Assembly: GCA_040756085.1 (NCBI GenBank)
Contig: JBFMAE010000043.1
Location: 1 to 11,781 of the forward strand
Direction: 5' to 3'
From: JBFMAE01 sp040756085
GTDB taxonomy: Bacteria; Desulfobacterota; BSN033; UBA1163
Length of the DNA stretch: 11,781 nt
Position 1 is the first letter of the stretch, and each line of letters starts with the position of its first letter. The position numbers and the translations under genes were made by a program. Under the pieces are notes generated by a model that was not told the origin of the DNA, ran no database searches, and saw only the letters and a program-made list of their open reading frames with translations. Of this stretch, positions 4,706 to 11,781 are shown in pieces.

Positions 4706-6220
4706 ATGGAGCTAATCGAGGAAACCAATAATAGGGCAAATGACGAAATAGGGGAGCCAAAGTCTGAGAGGTTTCTGGAGATTAAAAATCTCTTAGAGAT
4801 GATTCTGTCTTTATCAGCTCCTGATCAGTTTGACCTTATGAAAATGTTTGCAGAAAGTATTAAAGACGATAGCTATCTGGTGAAGAAGATTTTTCAGGTT
4901 TGGCTTTATTTACTTTATCCTGGTTCAAGACTTAACAATCTTGAGATTTGGATGGAGAGTCGTTTTAGGAATAACATGCGTTTAAAACCCAGCCAGGTGG
5001 CTTATGAATGTTGTTATTACAAGCTTCACAATTTGAGGATAGTGCCTTTTGTTCGTTCTATGGCTCGAAGGGTGAAGGACCCTGAGACGGTTAAACCGGG
5101 GGGTAGTGAGGTCATGGAGCTCCTGAATAATACATATGGGCCGATCGAGGAGAGTAATGAGGACCTTTCTGAAGAAAGTTTTTCATCCGTCCAGGAGAAT
5201 TCATATGGCCAAACCGTGGATGCCCCTAAGAGTATCTGGCATCAATCGCTCCTTTTGGAGTTTTACGAACCCTATAAGAATCTTTTCAGGACACAGAGTG
5301 CCCATGAGGGTTATTTTTCGATCCTTGAGCTTCTTGACCGTGAGGGAGACTGTCCCTCCGTAGTTTCACAAGACAGATATAAGGAGCACCATCCCTCTCA
5401 ATTCTTTGAAATCCTAAAAAAAGTGACTCTCAGGGCGCACAGCGTGAATGTAGCAAGACAGATGCTTAAACTTTTAAAGAAGGAGTATCTCGATTATGAA
5501 AATGTCATTCCCAAAGCCTTAATTGTTTCCTTCGGGCATGATCTTGGGAAGAGTCCTTCCCTTTGTTTAAATAGTGGGTATTCAAAAGCGGATCATCCCA
5601 TATTGAGTGCTCAAAAGGTGGAGGAGATCTTCTGGCTTAAAGGGTCTCCTTTTTGGCTTCCTTCCGCCCTTGAGATAATAAAGAATCACCATAGGTTTAC
5701 TAAGGATTCCTTGACACTCCTTCTTCAGAAAGCAAATAGCCTGGCAAGACAGGAGGAGGCATTGGCAGGGATGCCTGGTTTCATGTCGGTCAAATGGGAT
5801 GATTGGTTCGATCCTTTTGGCTTTCTCTTATTTCTGGAGCCTCATATCAATGAGGTCGGGTTTCCTGGGAAGTGGGAATCCTTCAGTTTCTGCTCGGTTG
5901 TTTATTTTCTGCCGGATTATCTTTATAAGATGGCAAGAGAATTTGCCCTTAAGAAGAGGGTTTTAGATATGAGTCTCTTTTTAGCTTCCGAGAAGAAGGA
6001 GGTTCTGAGAAAGATAGTGAGCTCATTGGATAGAGTAAGTCATATTCCTGATGGGCTATGGGAGGGATCGGTTGGGAGGTACTATGAGATCAGGACGGAT
6101 ACCTCTCGGAGAAGACTTTTTCTTATTCCTGTAAAGATTGAGGCTTTTGGTATGCCTAATGAAATAGAGAAGCGGAAGAAGGGTAAATTGAGTTTTATTC
6201 GTTCAGTGAGGCCTTCGTGA
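4706..6220 (+). CDS. HD-domain protein, probable metal-dependent phosphohydrolase
   Basis: A 504-aa soluble protein. The central part (about 240-345) has the HD superfamily pattern: His245 in RAHSVNVARQML, His278-Asp279 in SFGHDLGKS, His297 in KADHPILSAQKVEEIF and His328-His329 in IIKNHHRF. NSLARQ at 344-349 stands where HD proteins often have an ADxxAR helix. Such domains bind metal ions and cleave phosphate esters of nucleotides or nucleic acids. The N-terminal 200 residues (helical, with an acidic linker about 147-165) and the C-terminal 150 (SRRRLFLIPVKIEAFG, then a basic tail) I do not recognise. HD domains also occur in MobH/TraI_2 mobilisation proteins; the match to those is not clear. 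ATG 4706 has only weak GGGAT ten bases upstream. It stands alone inside the island, next to unknown genes, so its substrate cannot be deduced. Confidence 0.7.
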   Translation: MELIEETNNRANDEIGEPKSERFLEIKNLLEMILSLSAPDQFDLMKMFAESIKDDSYLVKKIFQVWLYLLYPGSRLNNLEIWMESRFRNNMRLKPSQVAYECCYYKLHNLRIVPFVRSMARRVKDPETVKPGGSEVMELLNNTYGPIEESNEDLSEESFSSVQENSYGQTVDAPKSIWHQSLLLEFYEPYKNLFRTQSAHEGYFSILELLDREGDCPSVVSQDRYKEHHPSQFFEILKKVTLRAHSVNVARQMLKLLKKEYLDYENVIPKALIVSFGHDLGKSPSLCLNSGYSKADHPILSAQKVEEIFWLKGSPFWLPSALEIIKNHHRFTKDSLTLLLQKANSLARQEEALAGMPGFMSVKWDDWFDPFGFLLFLEPHINEVGFPGKWESFSFCSVVYFLPDYLYKMAREFALKKRVLDMSLFLASEKKEVLRKIVSSLDRVSHIPDGLWEGSVGRYYEIRTDTSRRRLFLIPVKIEAFGMPNEIEKRKKGKLSFIRSVRPS

Positions 6221-6247
6221 AGGGTGAATTCCCTGCGGAATGTTCAT

Positions 6248-6496
6248 TTAAAAAGCCATTCGGTATTCCGATACTTTCTTTCTGTATCCCTCGTTTTTGA
6301 AAACCTTGCCCCGATGCATCACCTTAACCAGTAACAAACGAAACAAATCCAGGAGTTGATTTGATTGCCAGATCGTAATTTCTTCGAGGGCGCAGTCGCA
6401 AGATATGTTCGGTTTTTTATACTCCGATGCCACACAAAATGGGACCGTCGTCTTCCTTCTGTGGTCGTGACTGTTGAACTTCATCCTACCATCCAA
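6248..6496 (-). CDS. Hypothetical protein, about 82 aa
   Basis: A minus-strand frame from TTG 6496 (AAGG eight bases upstream) or, alternatively, ATG 6484. The product is small, with FNSHDHRRKTTVPFCV and CDCALEE containing three Cys and two His, then a hydrophobic helix LLDLFRLLLVKVMHRG. No family is recognised. It faces the HD gene, whose stop is 27 bases away, so the two converge. The frame is not covered by another gene and the codon use is unremarkable, yet weak start signals leave real doubt. Confidence 0.35.
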   Translation of the reverse strand: MDGRMKFNSHDHRRKTTVPFCVASEYKKPNISCDCALEEITIWQSNQLLDLFRLLLVKVMHRGKVFKNEGYRKKVSEYRMAF

Positions 6497-6617
6497 TGTT
6501 TCGAACCTTTAATCTAATCGATGTCCTGATGTTTGGTGAGGCCGGGATCATTTTGTCGCATTCCGTATAAAAGACGATCTCTCTTTTTAGGGGTGGTAGA
6601 TCGCTCTTTTCTTAAGA

Positions 6618-6646
6618 TTGACATTTCTAAAAATTCAAGATAGCTT
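6618..6646 (+). promoter_or_regulatory. Candidate sigma70 promoter
   Basis: A perfect -35 box TTGACA (6618-6623) is followed after 17 bases by TAGCTT (6641-6646), a poor -10 box; TTATAA is nearby at a longer distance. It would start transcription about 50 bases before the gene at 6702. Confidence 0.35.
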
Positions 6647-6701
6647 TATAACGACAACATGATAAACATAAAAAATAATGTTTGTGGGAAGAAAAGGTAA
6701 C

Positions 6702-7076
6702 ATGGGCCGACGGAAGCAAACATTGCTCAGCCGAGAACAGATCAGCATGAATAGGGAGGCTGATTACATCATCAAAAGAGCGCAACGCTATGAGAGCCGT
6801 GTTGTCTTAATTAACGGATTGATCTTTTTCTCTACGCAAACTGGGGATGCTTGGATTTTGGACCCGGAAGACCATCTGGCGCTTTGCCTTGCTCAGTATG
6901 GGGAGACGCAGAGTTTCAGTATTCTTGAGACCCCCACGAAGTTCCAGGTCGCATGGGAGGCCCAGTACTACATTGACGGGGATACTTTTATCCTGGTCAC
7001 GAAGGATGGAAACACCAGGACAATTTTGGGCTATCCGGTAAGGGAGATTGAAGAATTGATCAGGAGGGTAGGTTAA
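6702..7076 (+). CDS. Conserved-looking hypothetical protein, 124 aa
   Basis: I do not know the function. The protein starts MGRRKQTLLSREQI, continues with a helix (EADYIIKRAQRY) and then a small mixed domain: RVVLINGLIFFSTQTGDAWILDPEDHLALCLA, ILETPTKFQVAWEAQYYIDGDTFILV, and NTRTILGYPVREIEELIRRVG. The pattern STxTGDAW-LDPxDxLALCLA resembles a family of unknown proteins I associate with anaerobic bacteria. No signal peptide or membrane segment is seen. I start at 6702 because AAAAGG precedes it; ATG 6678 in the same frame has no ribosome site. Two further uncharacterised genes follow on the same strand. Confidence 0.75.
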   Translation: MGRRKQTLLSREQISMNREADYIIKRAQRYESRVVLINGLIFFSTQTGDAWILDPEDHLALCLAQYGETQSFSILETPTKFQVAWEAQYYIDGDTFILVTKDGNTRTILGYPVREIEELIRRVG

Positions 7077-7212
7077 CGGTGTCATCCGAATCCAGAGCAA
7101 TATCCAAGAATTGGGGAATGAATGAGAAAATAGTCATTGAGGGAATCCGGCGGGCGGCTGTTAATTGCCGTTCATTTTAGACGTTGGAACTGCCATGATA
7201 TAGGCGCTCGTT

Positions 7213-7632
7213 ATGAAGACATGGATCTTTAATCCCCACACGGGGGGAGTGAAAATAAGTCCCGCAAAGCAATTGGAGGTTCGGCAGCGAATCGAACGTC
7301 ATGCAGCTTCAAATTACGCAGGTCAATACATCCGGCTTGGGATTAGGTTCCGGGGCGCTCTTTGTTACGTTGATGCTTTCACCGAACCGTTGCCGCCCAG
7401 TCCAGCCCTGCTCAAGGCCACTGGAGAGACAAAAGAGCAGTATGTTGAACGATTACGTTCCTTTCCAACTCACTTGGGTCGCCTACGATATTTTGGTGGT
7501 GACCGCTGGAGTTATGCTTTCTACACGTATAGTAATGAGCGGTATGAACCTACCGTTTTTCACTCAGGGGGTTGGTTTGGAACCCCGGAAGAGGCCTTTG
7601 ACATTGGCGCTTCATATTTAAGACCGGATTAA
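7213..7632 (+). CDS. Conserved-looking hypothetical protein, 139 aa
   Basis: Function unknown. The protein begins MKTWIFNPHTGGVKISPAKQ, a helix with EVRQRIERHAASNYAGQ follows, then beta-rich sequence IRLGIRFRGALCYVDAFTEP, LRYFGGDRWSYAFYTYSNERYEP and a GGWFGTPEEAFDIGASYL end. Trp, Tyr and Phe are frequent. It is soluble and compact. ATG 7213 has only a poor ribosome site. It lies 136 bases after the preceding gene and 89 before the next on the same strand, so the three may be transcribed together but are not tightly coupled. The family looks familiar as a lone small protein; I cannot name it. Confidence 0.72.
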   Translation: MKTWIFNPHTGGVKISPAKQLEVRQRIERHAASNYAGQYIRLGIRFRGALCYVDAFTEPLPPSPALLKATGETKEQYVERLRSFPTHLGRLRYFGGDRWSYAFYTYSNERYEPTVFHSGGWFGTPEEAFDIGASYLRPD

Positions 7633-7721
7633 AATGAACCGGTTCAAGAAATCGCCGCACGAAAACATTTTCCATGTTAATGAGTTCTGTCACTCATTTT
7701 AGATTCTCGGAGGAATAATCC

Positions 7722-8363
7722 ATGGCCACCTGTTGGTATTGTAAAACGAAAAAGGGGAAAAGATATTGTGCCCCCATTGATAATCTTCTTTGCCCCAGTT
7801 GCTGTGGTGAGAACAGACTTAAAAAGATAGACTGCATGGAAGATTGTAGATACCTTGAAGGTGTGGCATTCCAGAAGAAGCGGGAGGATGAAAAAGCTTT
7901 TTCAAAGTTAATGGAAAGTGTTCCACATGGTCAATATGATGATATTTTTCATGAAGTGGGAGTGGCATTCATGGCGGGAGAAATAGAAACCTTTGTTCGC
8001 GATATTTATATGGCTGGGAATATTCGCATTACCGATCAGATCGTATATGAATCCTATAAACTGATTTATAAGATTTACTTTGAGAATCAACCTCCGGAAG
8101 AAGGCCTTGATGAGTTCACTCAAGAATTGATGAAATTTTATTCGAATCATATAAGCCTATGGGAATTCAATATGGAAAGAAATAAAATCGGCCAGGTATT
8201 TTTGCGCTTAATGATTTCCGTAAAAAAAATGAGTGGAGGCAGATTTGGAGAATTTGGTTATCTAAATTATTTAAAAAACAACCTGGGCAATATGAATTTG
8301 AACGGGCAATTCATAGCCGAAGATAAGTTTGGAAATAAAATATTGCGTAGTTGTAAATATTAA
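7722..8363 (+). CDS. Hypothetical protein with N-terminal multi-Cys zinc-binding motif
   Basis: A 213-aa protein. Eight Cys residues in the first 42 positions (4, 7, 16, 24, 27, 28, 38, 42) form CWYC, CPSCCG and DCMEDC clusters, fitting one or two structural zinc sites. The rest (about 50-213) is helical and rich in charged and aromatic residues, ending EDKFGNKILRSCKY, without a known domain. GGAGG seven bases before ATG 7722 supports the start. Similar Cys-rich heads occur on uncharacterised bacterial proteins and often bring in nucleic acid or protein partners; none is implied here. It converges with the SEC-C gene, 67 bases apart. Confidence 0.78.
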   Translation: MATCWYCKTKKGKRYCAPIDNLLCPSCCGENRLKKIDCMEDCRYLEGVAFQKKREDEKAFSKLMESVPHGQYDDIFHEVGVAFMAGEIETFVRDIYMAGNIRITDQIVYESYKLIYKIYFENQPPEEGLDEFTQELMKFYSNHISLWEFNMERNKIGQVFLRLMISVKKMSGGRFGEFGYLNYLKNNLGNMNLNGQFIAEDKFGNKILRSCKY

Positions 8364-8373
8364 AATCCGCTTG

Positions 8374-8399
8374 ATGACATATCCTCAGAAGAGGGTCAT
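8374..8399. terminator. Hairpin between convergent genes
   Basis: ATGAC (8374-8378) pairs with GTCAT (8395-8399), and CCTC with GAGG around loop AGAA, with four bulged bases. It lies just after the zinc-motif gene. No T-run follows, so termination is only a possibility. Confidence 0.3.
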
Positions 8400-8430
8400 G
8401 GCATCGGACGAGAAATTGCGGCTATCCGTT

Positions 8431-9375
8431 TCAGCGTTTTTTATTCAAACAGCATTTCTTGTACTTCTTGCCTGACCCACAAGGGCACGGGTCATTGCGC
8501 CCAGCCTTTAGTTTGGGCAACGGCTTTTCCATCGCCTTTCCTCGGCCCATGCGTACGATTTCCCTACCGATTGCCCTGAGATCCTTCCGACGTTTCTGGA
8601 GCGTCACCCTCAGATCGGGCCTTTTCCGAAGTAACTCCCAGAGGGATCGAAGTTTTTTCTCATCGCCCATTTGAGGATCGATCCCTTCGACTTGCCATTT
8701 ACCCAGATGGATGGCAACGGTCCCCATCTCCTGCACACGACTCTTTTCATGCACCTGGCAGAAGGCGATTAGCACCATCTGGCAGGGGCATCCGGGATTT
8801 ATGCAGTACATGTCATTTGCCCAGAAAATAGCCCCCTGATATTCGAGAAGGAAGTTCAAATCATCTGGAAACGCTTCTGTCCAGGACACCAGCAGACCGG
8901 GTTCCCACCAACTCCAGTCCTGTCTGCGCCACTGTTCATGGTCAATTTGCTTCTTTACTGCTCTCCAGCGCCTTCTCACCGTCTCGAGAATATGGCCTCT
9001 CATCTTCTCTTTGAGCAACCTCAACATCTCAAGATTGTGTTCATTCTCAGGAGCACCCTCGGCCAAGGACACCTCTCCCGTATCGACGTCCGCGACAGCA
9101 TAAAGTTGCTTCTCAGGTGTTGCCAGATTACCCATATCCTCTTCGGAGAGCCTGAACTTAAGTTTATTGTCTTCAACCCCTATTCCCTTGAAACGGTCCT
9201 CCACAGCCATAGCTCTGATTTGAACTTGGCGGCATTCACATTCAGGTTTGTCGCAGATAAGTGTCTGGAGCAGCATTCCATGCCGTGGTTTTACCTGCTC
9301 ATCATCGTTCCAGACAACAAAAGGACCCCCATCATCCAAATGGAGATGCAGAGGACAGCCGCCTTCTCTCTTCAT
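8431..9375 (-). CDS. SEC-C motif protein with duplicated Cys motif
   Basis: A 314-aa protein ending in a clear SEC-C zinc motif: GRNDPCPCGSGKKYKKCC (292-309), Cys297, 299, 308 and 309. This motif is known from the SecA C-terminus, where it binds zinc and SecB, and from many other proteins of unknown role. Upstream, the pattern C-x4-C-x-C occurs twice, at 41-48 (CDKPECEC) and 191-198 (CINPGCPC), each followed by a beta-type stretch with hydrophobic alternation, so the body is probably a duplicated domain with a zinc site in each half. A basic helix (260-282) links to SEC-C. I start at ATG 9375, with GGAG eight bases upstream; a TTG at 9408 has no such site. It is the only minus-strand gene of good quality in the right half. 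Confidence 0.85.
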   Translation of the reverse strand: MKREGGCPLHLHLDDGGPFVVWNDDEQVKPRHGMLLQTLICDKPECECRQVQIRAMAVEDRFKGIGVEDNKLKFRLSEEDMGNLATPEKQLYAVADVDTGEVSLAEGAPENEHNLEMLRLLKEKMRGHILETVRRRWRAVKKQIDHEQWRRQDWSWWEPGLLVSWTEAFPDDLNFLLEYQGAIFWANDMYCINPGCPCQMVLIAFCQVHEKSRVQEMGTVAIHLGKWQVEGIDPQMGDEKKLRSLWELLRKRPDLRVTLQKRRKDLRAIGREIVRMGRGKAMEKPLPKLKAGRNDPCPCGSGKKYKKCCLNKKR

Positions 9376-9936
9376 ATCGCGTTCTCCAGAAATAAAAAGA
9401 GATTGCAAAAAGAATAACCGAAGCCGATAGCTTTCTCAACTGCTTCGGGTGCGGAGTCATCATACGGATTCCAGCCACCCGGGTGGATATTGCCTTTTTT
9501 CAAATGGCATGGGGATTATCTCAAAAAGATAGCATACTTTCAACGCTTACCCACTGAAAATGTTTCAATTTGATTCTAATATATTGAACCCGCATGATGG
9601 TTTCTAACGTAGATCTTCGATTCTTAAAGCCTGCCTCGCTTGAAGGTAGTGGAAGCATTAAATTGGTCATTCGAGGTCCTGATTTTAGTAATTGGGGGTA
9701 TCCCCATCTCGAAGGACATCAGGTGTTCAGGGTTAAGCAAAGATTTGCCCTCGGGGAGAAATGTTGATGGATTAAGCCCTGGTGTTCTTTTCAGCATTCG
9801 TTATCTTTCACAGTAATAACTCATAACCCTCCCTAAAATGCCCCATATGCCTCTGAGTCTATTCTCGCTCACGCCATACCTCAAAGTTATTGGTTGAGAA
9901 ATGTTGAAAGGTTCAAGGGAGGGTACCCGATGGAAA

Positions 9937-9965
9937 TTGCTATAAAATTAATTTTTTGGTATAAA
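9937..9965 (+). promoter_or_regulatory. Candidate sigma70 promoter of the helicase gene
   Basis: TTGCTA (9937-9942), 17 bases of AT-rich spacer, then TATAAA (9960-9965). The predicted transcript would have a leader of about 230 bases, including the hairpin at 10037-10065, before ATG 10202. Confidence 0.42.
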
Positions 9966-10036
9966 TAGTCAACTTCCGGGTGATTCAGATTTTTCTTTTA
10001 TGGAGTGATCGGAACAACAGGAAATGAATTCGGGAT

Positions 10037-10065
10037 TGGGGCCGAGAAATAACTTTGTGGCCCCA
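10037..10065. repeat. Hairpin in the helicase leader
   Basis: TGGGGCC (10037-10043) pairs perfectly with GGCCCCA (10059-10065) around 15 bases. No T-run follows. It lies inside the predicted long leader and could influence transcript stability or simply be chance. Confidence 0.35.
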
Positions 10066-10201
10066 CCTTTTCAGGGATGTGCTCAAGAACTTAAAGGAAG
10101 ACTAAATGGGGAAAGGTGCGAGAAAAATGCTTTATTAAGATTGCTTAATTCTCATTTTTCATTCTCAGGCCAACCAGAAGTTAACAATAAGGGAACTATA
10201 A

Positions 10202-11781
10202 ATGCCACGAATCTTTGATAATATAGAACAACAACTCCTTCCCGCATTACAACAGACCCTTGAACTCTCAGACCATGCTGACTTCTGTGTAGGTTATTTC
10301 AACCTTCGTGGTTGGAAGCAACTCGATTCGTATATCGAGAGATGGGGCGGCGGTGAAAGCAATTGTTGCCGTCTACTTGTGGGGATGCAGCAATTACCCC
10401 AGGAATACTTACGCTCAGCGATGAGTCTTATTAGGGGAGGCGGCTCGATAGACAATCAAACTGCCTTACGTCTCAAAAAGAAATTAGCTGAGGAATTTAG
10501 AGATCAGTTGACCATAGGTATTCCCACGAATGAAGATGAAATTGGCTTACGCCGATTAGCCACTCAGATAAAAGCGAAAAAGGTTATCGTTAAATTATTC
10601 CTCCGTCATCCATTACATGCAAAACTCTACCTCCTTTTTCGACCCGACCCAATCAATCCAACGATTGGATATCTCGGTAGCAGTAACTTAACCTTAGCAG
10701 GTCTTTTACAGCAGGGGGAACTAAACGTAGACGTTCTGGACCACGATGCCTGTCAAAAGTTGGCAAAATGGTTTGAAGATCGTTGGAATGACAACTGGTG
10801 TGTTGATATATCAAACGAACTGGTGCGTATTATTGATGAAAGTTGGGCCAGAGAAGAGTTAATCCCTCCCTATTACATCTACGTGAAGATGGCGTACCAC
10901 CTTTCACAGGAGGCCCGTGCAGGCCTTTCTGAGTTTCGCATTCCCCGTGAATTTGGAAAGAAGCTTTGGGAATTTCAGATTGCCGCTGTCAAGATCGCTG
11001 CCCACCATCTCAATAAACGTGGCGGTGTACTCATCGGCGACGTGGTTGGTCTTGGCAAGACACTGATGGCCACTGCCTTAGCCCGGATCTTTGAAGACGA
11101 TCATGGACTGGAGACATTAATCCTTTGTCCAAAAAATTTAGTAAAGATGTGGGAGGACTACCGCGATCAGTATCGAATGCGGGCCAGGGTGCTTTCTATC
11201 AGCCAGGTCATAAATGAACTACCCAATCTAAGGAGGTATCGTCTGGTAATTATTGACGAAAGTCAAAACCTTCGCAACCGTGAAGGAAAGCGTTACCGAA
11301 CAATTCAGGATTACATTCAGGCAAATGAGAGCAAAGTAATTATGCTTTCAGCCACTCCGTACAATAAGACATATCTCGATCTCTCCAACCAATTACGTCT
11401 TTTTGTTTTAGAGGATAAGGATTTAGGCATCCGACCTGAGCAATTACTTCGGGAACTAGGTGAGACAGAATTTCTTCGACGACACCAGTGTACTGTCCGC
11501 TCACTTTCGGCCTTTGAAAAAAGCGAATACGCAGACGATTGGCGTGAATTGATGCGTTTATATCTTGTGCGCCGGACAAGAACTTTCATTATGGATAATT
11601 ATGCTGAAACCGACCCAACCAATGGGCGCAAGTTCCTTACTTATGAAGATGGGAGACGCTCTTATTTCCCAAAACGTATTCCAAAGACAGTGAAGTTTAA
11701 GATTCATGATACCGCCCCCGATGACCAGTATGCTCAACTTTACGCCCTCGACGTCGTTGATACGATTAACGGTCTAAATCT
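10202..11781 (+). CDS. PLD-like nuclease fused to SNF2-family helicase, N-terminal 526 residues (3' end outside window)
   Basis: The frame is open to the window edge. Residues about 15-205 form a phospholipase D-type nuclease domain: HAKLYLLF gives the HxK pair (His139, Lys141), followed by GYLGSSNLTLAGL (157-168) and GELNVDV. Only one HKD motif is present, as in PLD nucleases that work as dimers. A superfamily 2 helicase of SNF2 type follows: LWEFQ (255-259), Walker A GDVVGLGKT (279-287), DESQ (352-355), motif III LSATPYNKT (382-390) and LVRRTRTF (455-462). The C-terminal RecA lobe is outside. By family it would translocate on DNA with ATP and cut it; such fusions recur in restriction-like defence loci, usually next to a methyltransferase. 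ATG 10202 has AAGGGA seven bases upstream. Partner genes would be to the right. Confidence 0.93.
   Translation, partial: MPRIFDNIEQQLLPALQQTLELSDHADFCVGYFNLRGWKQLDSYIERWGGGESNCCRLLVGMQQLPQEYLRSAMSLIRGGGSIDNQTALRLKKKLAEEFRDQLTIGIPTNEDEIGLRRLATQIKAKKVIVKLFLRHPLHAKLYLLFRPDPINPTIGYLGSSNLTLAGLLQQGELNVDVLDHDACQKLAKWFEDRWNDNWCVDISNELVRIIDESWAREELIPPYYIYVKMAYHLSQEARAGLSEFRIPREFGKKLWEFQIAAVKIAAHHLNKRGGVLIGDVVGLGKTLMATALARIFEDDHGLETLILCPKNLVKMWEDYRDQYRMRARVLSISQVINELPNLRRYRLVIIDESQNLRNREGKRYRTIQDYIQANESKVIMLSATPYNKTYLDLSNQLRLFVLEDKDLGIRPEQLLRELGETEFLRRHQCTVRSLSAFEKSEYADDWRELMRLYLVRRTRTFIMDNYAETDPTNGRKFLTYEDGRRSYFPKRIPKTVKFKIHDTAPDDQYAQLYALDVVDTINGLN

Larger units (their letters stand above)
9376..10201. 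other. Long region without a convincing gene
   Basis: Short frames only. A 57-codon plus-strand frame (9594-9767, MMVSNVDLRFLKPASLEG..., ending FALGEKC) looks slightly protein-like but has no ribosome site. A frame at 10024-10218 runs into the helicase start and is low in quality. Structures seen: the palindrome CCACCCGGGTGG at 9475-9486 and a hairpin TGGGGCC/GGCCCCA at 10037-10065. A promoter candidate is at 9937-9965. The stretch is mainly the control region of the divergent SEC-C and helicase genes, much longer than needed for that. Confidence 0.45.

Noticed and set aside
4506..4715. 69-codon plus-strand frame from GTG
   Set aside because: No ribosome site, composition dominated by Arg, Lys, Ser and Gly from purine-rich sequence, and it overlaps the HD gene start.
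7070..7188. Integron attC-like site between GGTTAAC and GTTGGAA
   Set aside because: Neither end fits the RYYYAAC/GTTRRRY core sites and the interior is not clearly palindromic.
10024..10218. 64-codon plus-strand frame before the helicase
   Set aside because: AGGA directly abuts the ATG, the frame crosses the GGGGCC hairpin and overlaps the helicase start by 17 bases; the peptide has no recognisable features.
11317..11589. Minus-strand frames opposite the helicase
   Set aside because: Shadows of the strongly supported helicase motifs on the other strand.
1..11781. CRISPR array or complete insertion sequence
   Set aside because: No regularly spaced direct repeats and no transposase with terminal inverted repeats were seen on either strand.

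Overview
The window is bacterial: SerRS is of the bacterial type, tRNA genes encode their own CCA ends, and Shine-Dalgarno sites precede several genes. The mixture of hypothetical families (SEC-C protein, multi-Cys N-terminal protein, tyrosine recombinase ending in a RYAHHYPESLR-type motif) reminds me of anaerobic Desulfobacterota or Nitrospirota, but nothing here fixes the taxon.

Left part (1-1468) is core-like. The end of serS is followed by tRNA-Ser(TGA), tRNA-Ser(GGA), a small GIY-YIG protein gene and tRNA-Arg(ACG). The spaces between these genes are filled with palindromes: two related GTTCGGAGT/ACTCCGAAC hairpins, one just before each tRNA-Ser; a chain of hairpins ending in an exact 18-bp copy of the tRNA-Ser(TGA) 3' end; and two perfect long palindromes that start inside the CCA end of tRNA-Ser(GGA).

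From 1469 on, the window looks like an integrated element or genomic island using the 3' end of tRNA-Arg(ACG) as its attachment site. A tyrosine integrase points at the tRNA on the minus strand, and the tRNA's intrinsic terminator overlaps the integrase stop codon. Upstream of the integrase, on the same strand, are an overlapping excisionase-like gene, an HTH regulator with a 19-bp palindromic operator candidate, and two very small ORFs separated by operator-like repeats. A pair of inverted 20-bp arms at 3991-4066, each carrying a TATACT hexamer, may be the divergent control point of this module. No second copy of the tRNA end was seen, so the island probably continues past the window.

The cargo seen here is a 504-aa HD-domain protein (4706-6220), several uncharacterised proteins (6248-8363), a SEC-C protein with a duplicated Cys motif (8431-9375), a roughly 800-base stretch with no convincing gene, and the first 526 codons of a large PLD-nuclease plus SNF2-helicase fusion (10202 to the window end). 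That fusion is the strongest sign of a DNA-defence module; its partner genes would lie beyond the right edge. No complete new system can be demonstrated inside the window.
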